From contig NC_079875.1 of the NCBI RefSeq assembly GCF_029227915.1, positions 40,445,201-40,509,200 on the forward strand: DNA of 64,000 nt. The letters are read 5' to 3'. Below, one piece after another: positions 26,219 through 39,114 of the stretch; positions within the stretch are counted from its first letter, which is position 1, and each line of letters begins with the position of its first letter. The DNA comes from Hydractinia symbiolongicarpus. Lineage: Eukaryota; Cnidaria; Hydrozoa; Anthoathecata; Hydractiniidae. Below the pieces are notes generated by a model. The model worked only from the letters and a program-made list of their open reading frames with translations, made no database searches and had not been told where the DNA came from. The translations under genes and the position numbers were made by a program.

Positions 26219-27399
26219 TGAGACAATTGGACTCCAAGAAATAACATTCTTGTTAATTTGATGTGATTGCCGGAACTCAGCGATTACACTGGGTACTGTG
26301 GTAGCGCTTCATTTGAAAATTAAGCTGAAAAAAGTCATTTTTTTACTGTGGGACCTATCCTAGCCGTTAGCGCGCGTTGAAGAAAAAGCGACAGTTTCAA
26401 AAACTACATTTCATTGACTTTCTAACAGTGTCAGTTCCTTTGAGTTACAACGGTTGTGTCACATATTCGTACCAACATGTATTTAGCAATATTTTTCTGA
26501 TATTACTAGGTTGCATCACTTTTAACAATGAAACGATTGACTGTGGGACTTAATTGAGCTAACTTTGGACTGTCATCTGATAAATGTGATAAAGGAGACA
26601 ATTGGACTCCAAGAAATAACATTCTTGTTATATTGATGTGATTGCCGGAACTCAGCGATTACACTGGGCACTGTGGTAGCGCTTCATTTGAAATTTATGC
26701 TAAAAAAAGTCATTTTTTTACTGTGGGACCTATCCTAGCCGTTATCGCGCGCTGAAGAAATAGCGACAGTTTCAAAAATTACATTTCATTGGCTTTCTAA
26801 CGGTGTCAGGCCGTTTGAGTTACAACGGTTGGGTCACATATTCGTACCAATATGTATTTAGCGATATTTTTCTGATATTACTAGGTTGATCGCTTTTAAC
26901 AATGAAACGATTGACTGTGGGACTTAATTGAGCTAACTTTGGACTGTGACCTGATAATTGTGATAAATGAGACAATTGGACTCCAAGAAATAACATTCTT
27001 GTTAATTTGATGTGATTGCCGGAACTCAGCGATTACACTGGGCACTGTGGTAGCGCTTCATTTGAAAATTAAGCTAAAAAAAGTCATTTTTTTACTGTGG
27101 GACCTATCCTAGCCGTTAGCGCGCGTTGAAGAAAAAGCGACAGTTTCAAAAACTACATTTCATTGAATTTCTAACAGTGTCAGTCCCTTTGAGTTACAAC
27201 GGTTGGGTCACATATTCGTACCAACATGTATTTAGCGATATTGTTCTGATATTACTAGGTTGCATCGCTTTTAACAATGAAACGATTGACTGTGGGACTT
27301 AATTGAGCTAACTTTGGACTGTTACCTGATAAATGTGATAAAGGAGACAATTGGACTCCAAGAAAAAACATTCTTCTTAATTTGAAATGATTGCCGAAA
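26219..27399 (+). repeat. Mosaic satellite between block families
   Basis: Three monomers of the TTTGAAAATTAAGC/TTAGCGCGCGTTGAAG type alternating with GGCTTTCTAACGG types. A 2-bp loss (TTGATCGC for TTGCATCGC) occurs at about 26887; the same loss recurs at about 28381, linking those two monomers. No gene. Confidence 0.7.
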
Positions 27400-28088
27400 C
27401 TCAGCGATTACACTGGGCTCTGTGGTAGCGCTTCATTTAAGAATTATGATAAAAAAAGTAAGTTTTTTATTGTGGCACCAATCTTAACCATTATCGCGCA
27501 CTGAGGAAATAGCGACAGTTTCAAAAACTACATTTCATTGACTTTCCAACGGTGTCAGTCCGTTTGAGTTTCAACGGTTGTGTCACATATTCGTACCAAC
27601 ATGTATTTAGTGATATTTTTTGATATTACTAGGTTGCATCGCTTTTAACAATGAAACGTTGACTGTGGGACTTAATTGAACTAACTTTGGACTGTGACCT
27701 GATAAATGTGATAAATGAGACAATTGGACACCAAGAAATAACATTCTTCTTAATTTGACGTGATTGCCGGAACTCAGCGATTACACTGGGCTCTGTGGTA
27801 GCGCTTCATTTAAGAATTATGATAAAAAAAGTAAGTTTTTTATTGTGGCACCAATCTTAACCATTATCGCGCACTGAGGAAATAGCGACAGTTTCAAAAA
27901 CTACATTTCATTGACTTTCCAACGGTGTCAGTCCGTTTGAGTTTCAACGGTTGTGTCACATATTCGTACCAACATGTATTTAGTGATATTTTTTGATATT
28001 ACTAGGTTGCATCGCTTTTAACAATGAAACGTTGACTGTGGGACTTAATTGAACTAACTTTGGACTGTGACCTGATAAATGTGATAAA
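27400..28088 (+). repeat. Single-monomer tandem duplication (373 bp)
   Basis: The markers GTGGCACCAATCTTAACC (GGCACC at 27474 and 27847, 373 bp apart), GCGCACTGAGG and TTTAGTGATATTTTTTG recur in two neighbouring units. Copy 2 ends at about 28088, where TGATAAAGG replaces TGATAAATG. Confidence 0.8.
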
Positions 28089-30599
28089 GGAGACAATTGG
28101 ACTCCAAGAAAAAACATTCTTCTTAATTTGACATGATTGCCGAAACTCAGCGATTACACTGGGCTCTGTGGTAGCGCTTCATTTAAGAATTATGATAAAA
28201 AAAGTAAGTTTTTTATTGTGGGACCAATCTTAACCATTATCGCGCACTGAGGAAATAGCGACAGTTTCAAAAACTACATTTCATTGACTTTCCAACGGTG
28301 TCAGTCCGTTTGAGTTTCAACGGTTGTGTCACATATTCGTACCAACATGTAATTAGTGATATTTTTCTGATATTACTAGGTTGATCGCTTTTAACAATGA
28401 AACGATTGACTGTGGGACTTAATTGAGCTAACTTTGGACTGTTACCTGATAAATGTGATAAAGGAGACAATTGGACTCGAAGAAAAAACATTCTTCTTAA
28501 TTTGACGTGATTGCAGGAACTCAGCGATTACACTGGACTCTGTGGTAGCGCTTCATTTAAGAATTAAGATAAAAAAAAGTCATCTTTTTAGTGTGGGACC
28601 AATCCTAGCCGTTATCGCGGGCTGAAGAAAAAGCGACAGTTTCAAAAACTACATTTCATTGACTTTCTAACAGTGTCAGTCACTTTGAGTTACAACGGTT
28701 GGGTCACATATTCGTACCAACATGTATTTAGCGATATTGTTCTGATATTACTAGGTTGCATCGCTTTTAACTATGAAACGATTGACTGTGGGACTAAATG
28801 GAGCTAACTTTGGACTGTGACCTGATAAATGTGACAAATGAGACAATTGGACTCCAAGAAATAACATTCTTGTTAATTTGATGTGATTGCCGGAACTCAG
28901 CGATTACACTGGGCACTGTGGTAGCGCTTCATTTGAAAATTAAGCTAAAAAAAGTCATTTTTTTACTGTGGGACCTATCCTAGCCGTTAGCGCGCGTTAA
29001 AGAAAAAGCGACAGTTTCAAAAACTACATTTCATTGACTTTCTAACAGTGTCAGTCCCTTTGAGTTACAACGGTTGGGTCACATATTCGTACCAACATGT
29101 ATTTAGCGATATTGTTCTGATATTACTAGGTTGCATCGTTTTTAACTATGAAACGATTGACTGTGGGACTTAATTGAGCTAAATTTGGACTGTTACCTGA
29201 TAAATGTGATAAAGGAGACAATTGGACTCCAAGAAAAACATTCTTCTTAATTTGACATGAGTGCCGAAACTCAGCGATTACACTGGGCTCTGTGGTAGCG
29301 CTTCATTTAAGAATTATGATAAAAAAAGTAAGTTTTTTATTGTGGGACCAATCTTAACCATTATCGCGCACTGAGGAAATAGCGACAGTTTCAAAAACTA
29401 CATTTCATTGACTTTCCAACGGTGTCAGTCCGTTTGAGTTTCAACGGTTGTGTCACATATTCGTACCAACATGTAATTAGTGATATTTTTTGATATTACT
29501 AGGTTGCATCGCTTTTAACAATGAAACGTTGACTGTGGGACTTAATTGAACTAACTTTGGACTGTGACCTGATAAATGTGATAAATGAGACAATTGGACA
29601 CCAAGAAATAACATTCTTCTTAATTTGACGTGATTGCCGGAACTCAGCGATTACACTGGACTCTGTGGTAGCGCTTCATTTAAGAATTAAGATAAAAAAA
29701 AGTCATCTTTTTACTGTGGGACCTATCCTAGCCGTTAACGCGCGTTGAAGAAAAAGCGACAATTTCAAAAACTATATTTCATTGACTTTCTAACAGTGTC
29801 AGTCCCTTTGAGTTACAACGGTTGGGTCACATATTCGTACCAACATGTATTTAGCGATATTGTTCTGATATTACTAGGTTGCATCGCTTTTAACAATGAA
29901 ACGATTGACTGTGGGACTTAATTGAGCTAACTTTGGACTGTCACCTGATAAATGTGATAAATCAGACAATTGCACTCCAAGAAATAACATTCTTCTAAAT
30001 TTGACGTGATTGCCGGAACTCAGCAATTACACTAGGCACTGTGATAGCGCTTCATTTAAAAATTAAGCTAAAAAAAGTCATTTTTTTACTGTGGGACCTA
30101 TCCTAGCCGTTATCGCGCGCTGAAGAAATAGCGACAGTTTCAAAAACTACATTTCATTGGCTTTCTAACGGTGTCAGTCCGTTTGAGTTACAACGGTTGG
30201 GTCACATATTCGTACCAACATGTATTTAGCGATATTTTTTTGATATTACTAGGTTGCATCGCTTTTAACAATGAAACGATTGACTGTAGGACTTAATTGA
30301 GCTAACTTTGGACTGTTACCTGATAAATGTGATAAAGGAGACAATTGGACTCCAAGAAAAAACATTCTTCTTAATTTGACATGATTGCCGAAACTCAGCG
30401 ATTACACTGGGCTCTGTGGTAGCGCTTCATTTAAGAATTATGATAAAAAAAGTAAGTTTTTTATTGTGGGACCAATCTTAACCATTATCGCGCACTGAGG
30501 AAATAGCGACAGTTTCAAAAACTACATTTCATTGACTTTCCAACGGTGTCAGTCCGTTTGAGTTTCAACGGTTGTGTCACATATTCGTACCAACATGTA
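28089..30599 (+). repeat. Mosaic satellite with 3- and 6-monomer echoes
   Basis: Seven monomers. The GCGGGCTGAAG monomer at 28616 recurs at 30862, 2,246 bp (six monomers) away. The TTTAGAATTATG/GCGCACTGAGG monomer at about 29300 recurs at about 30420, three monomers away. AAAAACATTC at about 29234 has lost bases from an A-run. No gene. Confidence 0.7.
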
Positions 30600-31347
30600 T
30601 TTAGTGATATTTTTTGATATTACTAGGTTGCATCGCTTTTAACAATGAAACGTTGACTGTGGGACTTAATTGAACTAACTTTGGACTGTGACCTGATAAA
30701 TGTGATAAATGAGACAATTGGACACCAAGAAATAACATTCTTCTTAATTTGACGTGATTGCCGGAACTCAGCGATTACACTGGACTCTGTGGTAGCGCTT
30801 CATTTAAGAATTAAGATAAAAAAAGTCATCTTTTTAGTGTGGGACCAATCCTAGCCGTTATCGCGGGCTGAAGAAAAAGCGACAGTTTCAAAAACTACAT
30901 TTCATTGACTTTCTAACAGTGTCAGTCACTTTGAGTTACAACGGTTGGGTCACATATTCGTACCAACATGTATTTAGTGATATTTTTTGATATTACTAGG
31001 TTGCATCGCTTTTAACAATAAAACGTTGACTGTGGGACTTAATTGAACTAACTTTGGACTGTGACCTGATAAATGTGATAAATGAGACAATTGGACACCA
31101 AGAAATAACATTCTTCTTAATTTGACGTGATTGCCGGAACTCAGCGATTACACTGGACTCTGTGGTAGCGCTTCATTTAAGAATTAAGATAAAAAAAAGT
31201 CATCTTTTTAGTGTGGGACCAATCCTAGCCGTTATCGCGGGCTGAAGAAAAAGCGACAGTTTCAAAAACTACATTTCATTGACTTTCTAACAGTGTCAGT
31301 CACTTTGAGTTACAACGGTTGGGTCACATATTCGTACCAACATGTAT
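30600..31347 (+). repeat. Single-monomer tandem duplication (2 x 374 bp)
   Basis: 30600-30973 and 30974-31347 are adjacent near-copies carrying TTTAGTGATATTTTTTG, GGACACCAAG, CATCTTTTTAGTGTGGG and CGCGGGCTGAAG (30862 and 31236). One difference is ATAAAACG (31019) against ATGAAACG; the A-run before GTCATC is also longer in copy 2. Confidence 0.8.
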
Positions 31348-33281
31348 TTAGCGATATTGTTCTGATATTACTAGGTTGCATCGCTTTTAACTATGAAACG
31401 ATTGACTGTGGGACTAAATGGAGTTAACTTTGGACTGTGACCTGATAAATGTGACAAATGAGACAATTGGACTCCAAGAAATAACATTCTTCTAAATTTG
31501 ACGTGATTGCCGGAACTCAGCGTTTACACTGGGCACTGTGATAGCGCTTCATTTAAAAATTTAGCTAAAAAGAGTCATTTTTTTACTGCGGGACCTATCC
31601 TAGCCGTTAGCGCGCGTTGAAGAAAAAGCGACAGTTTCAAAAACTACATTTCATTGACTTTCTAACAGTGTCAGTCCCTTTGAGTTACAACGGTTGGGTC
31701 ACATATTCGTACCAACATGTATTTAGCGAAATTTTTCTGATATTACTAGGTTGAATCGCTTTTAACAATGAAACGATTGACTGTGGGACTTAATTGAGCT
31801 AACTTTGGACTGTCACCTGATAAATGTGATAAATGAGACAATTGGACTCCAAGAAATAACATTCTTGTTAATTTGATGTGATTGCCGGAACTCAGCGATT
31901 ACACTGGGCACTGTGGTAGCGCTTCATTTGAAAATTAAGCTAAAAAAAGTCATATTTTTACTGTGGGACCTATCGTAGCCGTTAGCGCGCGTTGAAGAAA
32001 AAGCGACAATTTCAAAAACTATATTTCATTGACTTTCTAACAGTGTCAGTCCCTTTGAGTTACAACGGTTGGGTCACATATTCGTACCAACATGTATTTA
32101 GCGATATTTTTCAAGTATTACCAGGTTGCATCGCTTTTAACAATGAAACGATTGACTGTGGGACTTAATTGAGTTAACTTTGGACTGTGACCTGATAAAT
32201 GTGATAAATGAGACAATTGGACTCCAAGAAATAACATTCTTGTTAATTTGATGTGATTGCCGGAACTCAGCAATTACACTGGGCACTGTGGTAGCGCTTC
32301 ATTTGAAAATTAAGCTAAAAAAAGTCATATTTTTACTGTGGGACCTATCCTAGCCGTTAGCGCGCGTTGAAGAAAAAGCGACAATTTCAAAAACTATATT
32401 TCATTGACTTTCTAACAGTGCCAGTCCCTTTGAGTTACAACGGTTGTGTCACATATTCGTACCAACATGTATTTAGCGATATTGTTCTGATATTACTAGG
32501 TTGCATCGCTTTTAACAATGAAACGATTGACTGTGGGACTTAATTGAGCTAACTTTGGACTGTCACCTGATAAATGTGATAAATCAGACAATGGGACTCC
32601 AAGAAATAACATTCTTCTAAATTTGACGTGATTGCCGGAACTCAGCAATTACACTAGGCACTGTGATAGCGCTTCATTTAAAAATTAAGCTAAAAAAAGT
32701 CATTTTTTTACTGTGGGACCTATCCTAGCCGTTATCGCGCGCTGTAGAAATAGCGACAGTTTCAAAAACTACATTTCATTGGCTTTCTAACGGTGTCAGT
32801 CCGTTTGAGTTACAACGGTTGGGTCACATATTCGTACCAACATGTATTTAGCGATATTTTTTTGATATTACTAGGTTGCATCGCTTTTAACAATGAAACG
32901 TTGACTGTGGGACTTAATTGCACTAACTTTGGACTGTGACCTGATAAATGTGATAAATGAGGAAATTGGACTCCAAGAAATAACATTCTTCTAAATTTGA
33001 CGTGATTGCCGGAACTCAGCGTTTACACTGGGCACTGTGATCGCGCTTCATTTAAAAATTAAGCTAAAAAAAGTCATTTTTTTCCGTGGGACCTATCCTA
33101 CCCGTTAGCACGCGTTGAAAAAAAAGCGACAGTTTCAAAAACTACATTTCATTGACTTTCTAACAGTGTCAGTCCCTTTGAGTTACAACGGTTGGGTCAC
33201 ATATTCGTACCAATATGTATTTAGCGATATTTTTCTGATATTACTAGGTTGCATCGCTTTTAACAATGAAACGATTGACTG
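31348..33281 (+). repeat. Mosaic satellite, TTTCAAAAACTATATTTC class
   Basis: Five monomers. Two adjacent units share CGACAATTTCAAAAACTATA (about 32005 and 32380). At 32111 the usual TCTGATATTACTAGG becomes TCAAGTATTACCAGG, a clustered change seen again at 33608, 34739, 45947 and 57911. The GAGGAAATTGG form first appears near 32959. No gene. Confidence 0.7.
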
Positions 33282-35523
33282 TGGGACTTAATTGAGCTAA
33301 CTTTGGACTGTCACCTGATAAATGTGATAAATCAGATAATTGGACTCCAAGAAATAACATTCTTCTAAATTTGACGTGATTGCCGGAACTCAGCGATTAC
33401 ACTGGGCACTGTGATAGCGCTTCATTTAAATATTAAGCTAAAAAAAGTCATTTTTTTCTGTGGGACCTATCCTAGCCGTTATCGCGCGCTGAAGAAATAG
33501 AGACAGTTTTAAAAACTACATTTCATTGGCTTTCTAACGGTGTCAGTCCGTTTGAGTTACAACGGTTGGGTCACATATTCGTACCAACATGTATTTAGCG
33601 ATATTTTTCAAGTATTACCAGGTTGCATCGCTTTTAACAATGAAACGATTGACTGTGGGACTTAATTGAGTTAACTCTGGACTGTGACCTGATAAATGTG
33701 ATAAATGAGACAATTGGACTCCAAGAAATAACATTCTTCTTAATTTGACGTGATTGCCGGATCTAAGCGATTACACTGGCCGCTGTGGTAGCGTTTCATT
33801 TAAGAGTTTAGATAAATAAGTCATTCTTTACTGTGGGACCAATCCTATCCGTTATCGCGCGCTGAAGAAATAGCGACAGTTTCAAAAACTAAATTTCATT
33901 GAATTTCTAAAGGTGTCAGTCCGTTTCAGTTACAACGGTTTGGTCACATAATCGTACGAACAGGTATTTAGCGATATTTTTCTGATATTACTAGGTTGCA
34001 TCGCTTTTAACTATGAAACGATTGACTGTGGGACTTAATTGAACTAACTTTGGACTCTGACCTGATAAATGTGATAAATGAGACAATTGGACTCCAAGAA
34101 ATACCATTCTTGTTAATTTGACGTGATTGACGGAACTCAGCGATTACACTGGGCACTGTGGTAGCGCTTCATTTAAAAAATAAGCTAAAAAAAGTCATTT
34201 TTTTCTGTGGGACCTATCCTAGCCGTTAGCGCGCGTTGAAGAAAAAGCGACAGTTTCAAAAACTACATTTCATTGACTTTCTAACGGTGTCAGTCCGTTT
34301 GAGTTTCAACGGTTGTGTCACATATTCGTACCAACATGTATTTAGCGATATTTTTCTGATATTACTAGGTTGCATCTCTTTTAACTATGAAACGATTGAC
34401 TTTGGGACTTAATTGAGCTAACTTTGGACTGTCACCTGATAAATGTGATAAATCAGATAATTGGACTCCAAGAAATAACATTCTTCTAAATTTGACGTGA
34501 TTGCCGGAACTCAGCGATTACACTGGGCACTGTGATAGCGCTTCATTTAAATATTAAGCTAAAAAAAGTCATTTTTTTCTGTGGGACCTATCCTAGCCGT
34601 TATCGCGCGCTGAAGAAATAGAGACAGTTTTAAAAACTACATTTCATTGGCTTTCTAACGGTGTCAGTCCGTTTGAGTTACAACGGTTGGGTCACATATT
34701 CGTACCAACATGTATTTAGCGATATTTTTCAAGTATTACCAGGTTGCATCGCTTTTAACAATGAAACGATTGACTGTGGGACTTAATTGAGTTAACTCTG
34801 GACTGTGACCTGATAAATGTGATAAATGAGACAATTGGACTCCAAGAAATAACATTCTTCTTAATTTGACGTGATTGCCGGATCTAAGCGATTACACTGG
34901 CCGCTGTGGTAGCGTTTCATTTAAGAGTTTAGATAAATAAGTCATTCTTTACTGTGGGACCAATCCTATCCGTTATCGCGCGCTGAAGAAATAGCGACAG
35001 TTTCAAAAACTAAATTTCATTGAATTTCTAAAGGTGTCAGTCCGTTTCAGTTACAACGGTTTGGTCACATAATCGTACGAACAGGTATTTAGCGATATTT
35101 TTCTGATATTACTAGGTTGCATCGCTTTTAACTATGAAACGATTGACTGTGGGACTTAATTGAACTAACTTTGGACTCTGACCTGATAAATGTGATAAAT
35201 GAGACAATTGGACTCCAAGAAATACCATTCTTGTTAATTTGACGTGATTGACGGAACTCAGCGATTACACTGGGCACTGTGGTAGCGCTTCATTTAAAAA
35301 ATAAGCTAAAAAAAGTCTTTTTTTTCTGTGGGACCTATCCTAGCCGTTAGCGCGCGTTGAAGAAAAAGCGACAGTTTCAAAAACTACATTTCATTGACTT
35401 TCTAACGGTGTCAGTCCGTTTGAGTTTCAACGGTTGTGTCACATATTCGTACCAACATGTATTTAGCGATATTTTTCTGATATTACTAGGTTGCATCTCT
35501 TTTAACTTTGAAACGATTGACTG
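33282..35523 (+). repeat. 3-monomer higher-order repeat, two copies (1,121 bp)
   Basis: 33282-34402 is followed by a copy at 34403-35523. Limits are the CTGTGGGAC/CTTTGGGAC mismatch on the left and the change to TTAATTAAGCC on the right. Each copy has one GCCGGATCTAAGCG monomer (33756, 34877), one GATTGACGGAAC monomer and one TTTAAATATTAAGC monomer. Differences are few; for example GTCATT against GTCTTT at about 35317. Confidence 0.88.
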
Positions 35524-37090
35524 TGGGACTTAATTAAGCCAACTTTGGACTGTCACTTGATAAATGCGATAAAGGAGACAATTGGACTCCAAGAAAAATT
35601 ATTCTTCTTAATTTGACATGATTGCCGAAACTCAGCGATTACACTGGACTCTGTGGCAGCGCTTCATTTAAGAATTATGATAAAAAAGTCATTTTTTTAT
35701 TGTGGGACCAATCCTAGACATTATCGCGCGCTGAGGAAATAGCGAAAGTTTCAAAAACTACATTTCATTGACTTTCTAACGGTGTCAGTCCGTTTGAGTT
35801 TCAACGGTTGTGTCACATATTCGTACCAACATGTATTTAGCGATATTTTTTTTATATTACTAGGTTGCATCGCTTTTAACAATGAAATGTTGACTGTGGG
35901 AGTTAATTGAACTAACTTTGGGCTGTGACCTGATAAATGTGAAAAATCAGACAATTGGACTCCAAGAAATAACATTCTTCTTAATTTGACGTGATTGCCG
36001 GATCTAAGCGATTACACTGGCCGCTGTGGTAGCGTTTCATTTAAGAGTTTAGATAAATAAGTCATTCTTTACTGTGGGACCAATCCTATCCGTTATCGCG
36101 CACTGAAGAAATAGCGACAGTTTCAAAAACTAAATTTCATTGAATTTCTAAAGGAGTCAGTCCATTTCATTTACAACGGTTTGGTCACATAATCGTACGA
36201 ACAGGTATTTAGCGATATTTTTCTGATATTACTAGGTTGCATCGCTTTTAACTATGAAACGATTGACTGTGGGACTTAATTGAACTAACTTTGGACTCTG
36301 ACCTGATAAATGTGATAAATGAGACAATTGGACTCCAAGAAATACCATTCTTGTTAATTTGACGTGATTGACGGAACTCAGCGATTACACTGGGCACTGT
36401 GGTAGCGCTTCATTTAAAAAATAAGCTAAAAAGAGTCATTTTTTTCTGTGGGACCTATCCTAGCCGTTAGCGCGCGTTGAAGAAAAAGCGACAGTTTCAA
36501 AAACTACATTTCATTGACTTTCTAACGGTGTCAGTCCGTTTGAGTTTCAACGGTTGTGTCACATATTCGTACCAACATGTATTTAGCGATATTTTTCTGA
36601 TATTACTAGGTTGCATCTCTTTTAACTATGAAACGATTGACTGTGGGACTTAACTAAGCCAACTTTGGACTGTCACCTGATAAATGCGATAAAGGAGACA
36701 ATTGGACTCCAAGAAAAATTATTCTTCTTAATTTGACATGATTGCCGAAACTCAGCGATTACACTGGACTCTGTGGCAGCGCTTCATTTAAGAATTATGA
36801 TAAAAAAGTCATTTTTTTATTGTGGGACCAATCCTAGACATTATCGCGCGCTGAGGAAATAGCGAAAGTTTCAAAAACTACATTTCATTGACTTTCTAAC
36901 GGTGTCAGTCCGTTTGAGTTTCAACGGTTGTGTCACATATTCGTACCAACATGTATTTAGCGATATTTTTTTTATATTACTAGGTTGCATCGCTTTTAAC
37001 AATGAAATGTTGACTGTGGGAGTTAATTGAACTAACTTTGGGCTGTGACCTGATAAATGTGAAAAATCAGACAATTGGACTCCAAGAAAT
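34850..37090 (+). repeat. 3-monomer higher-order repeat, second type (1,120 bp x 2)
   Basis: Overlapping the previous block, the GCCGGATCTAAGC anchor recurs at 34877, 35997 and 37117, exactly 1,120 bp each time. The third monomer here is of the TTAAGCCAACTTTGG, TTATTCTTCTTAA, GTGGCAGCGC type instead of the TTTAAATATT type. So the same two leading monomers are paired with two different third monomers in neighbouring 3-mers. Confidence 0.82.
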
Positions 37091-39114
37091 AACATTCTTC
37101 TTAATTTGACGTGATTGCCGGATCTAAGCAATTACACTGGCCGCTGTGGTAGCGTTTCATTTAAGAGTTTAGATAAATAAGTCATTCTTTACTGTGGGAC
37201 CAATCCTATCCGTTATCGCGCGCTGAAGAAATAGCGACAGTTTCAAAAACTAAATTTCATTGAATTTCTAAAGGTGTCAGTCCGTTTCAGTTACAACGGT
37301 TTGGTCACATAATCGTACGAACAGGTATTTAGCGATATTTTTCTGATATTACTAGGCTGCATCGCTTTTAACTATGAAACGGTTGACTGTGGGACTTAAT
37401 TGAACTAACTTTGGACTCTGACCTGATAAATGTGATAAATGAGACAATTGGACACCAAGAAATAACATTCTTCTTAATTTGACATGATTGCCGAAACTCA
37501 GCGATTACACTGGGCACTGTGGTAGCGCTTCATTTAAGAATTAAGTTGAAAAAAGTCATTTTTTTATTGTGGTACCAATCCTAGACGTTATCGCGCGCTG
37601 AGGAAATAGCGACAGTTTCAAAAACTACACTTCATTGTCTTTCTAACGGTGTCAGTCCGTTTGAGTTACAACGGTTGGGTCACATATTCGTACCAACATG
37701 TGTTAAGCGATATTTTTCTGATATTACTTGGTTGCATCGCTTTTAACAATAAAACGATTGACTGTGGGACTAAATGGAGCTAACTTTGGACTGTGACCTG
37801 ATAAATGTGATAAATGAGACAATTGGACTCCAAGAAATAACATTCTTGTTAATTTGATGTGATTGCCGGAACTCAGCGATTACACTGGGCACCGTGGTAG
37901 CGCTTCATTTGAAAATTAAGCTAAAAAAAGTCATTTTTTTACTGTGGGACCTATCCTAGCCGTTAGTGCGCGTTGAAGAAAAAGCGACAATTTCAAAAAC
38001 TATATTTCATTGACTTTCTAACAGTGTCAGTCCGTTTGAGTTACAACGGTTGGGTCACATATTCGCACCAACATGTATTTAGCGATATTTTTCTGATATT
38101 ACCAGGTTGCATCGCTTTTAACGATGAAACGATTGACTGTGGGACTTAATTGAGCTAACTTTGGACTGTCACCTGATAAATGCAATAAAGGAGACAATTG
38201 GACTCCAAGAAAAAACATTCTTCTTAATTTGACATGATTGCCGAAACTCAGCGATTACACTGGGCTCTGTGGTAGCGCTTCATTTAAGAATCAAGATAAA
38301 AAAGTCATTTTTTTATTGTGGGACCAATCCTACCCGTTATCGCGCGCTGAAGAAATAGCGACAGTTTCAAAAACTACATTTCATTGACTTTCTAACGGTG
38401 TCAGTCCGTTTGGGTTACAACGGTTGGGTAACATATTCGTACCAACATGTATTTAGCGATATTTTTCTGATATTACTAGGTTGCATGGCTTTTAACAATG
38501 AAACAATTGACTGTGGGACTTAATTGAGCTAACTTTGGACTGTCACCTGATAAATGTGATAAATGAGACCATTGGACTCCAAGAAATAACATTCTTGTTA
38601 ACTTGACGTTATTGCCGGAACTCAGCGATTACACTGGGCACTGTGGTAGCGCTTCATATAAAAATTAAGCTAAAAACGGTCATTTTTTTACTGTGGGACC
38701 TATCCTAGCCGTTAGCGCGCGTTGAAGAAAAAGCGACAGTTTCAAAAACTACATTTCATTGACTTTCTAACGGTGTCAGTCCGTTTGAGTTACAACGTTT
38801 GGGTCACATATTTGTACCAACATGTATTTAGCGATATTTTTCTGATATTACCAGGTTGCATCGCTTTTAACTATGAAAAGATTGACTGTGGGACTTAATT
38901 GAGCTAACTTTGGACTGTCACCTGATAAATGCGATAAAAGAGACAATTGGAGTCCAAGAAAAAACATTCTTCTTAATTTGACATGATTGCTGAAACTCAG
39001 CGATTACACTGGGCTCTGTGGTAGCGCTTCATTTAAAAAATAAGCTAAAAAAAGTCATTTTTTTCTGTGGGACCTATCCTAGCCGTTAGCGCGCGTTGAA
39101 GAAAAAGCGACAGT
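36870..39114 (+). repeat. 6-monomer higher-order repeat, copy 1 (2,245 bp)
   Basis: Six monomers beginning at TCAAAAACTACATTTC. Anchors in copies 1, 2 and 3 are GCCGGATCT (37117, 39361, 41606) and GGACACCAAG (37450, 39694, 41939), at offsets of 2,244-2,245 bp. Private markers are TTGTCTTTCTAACGG, CATGTGTTAAGCG, GGCACCGTGG, CCTACCCGTTATC and TAAAAACGGTC. Upstream, similarity stops at the GCGCGCTGAGG / GCGCGTTGAAG difference. Copy 1 reads GGGCACTG at about 37520, where copy 2 reads GTGCTCTG. Confidence 0.9.
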
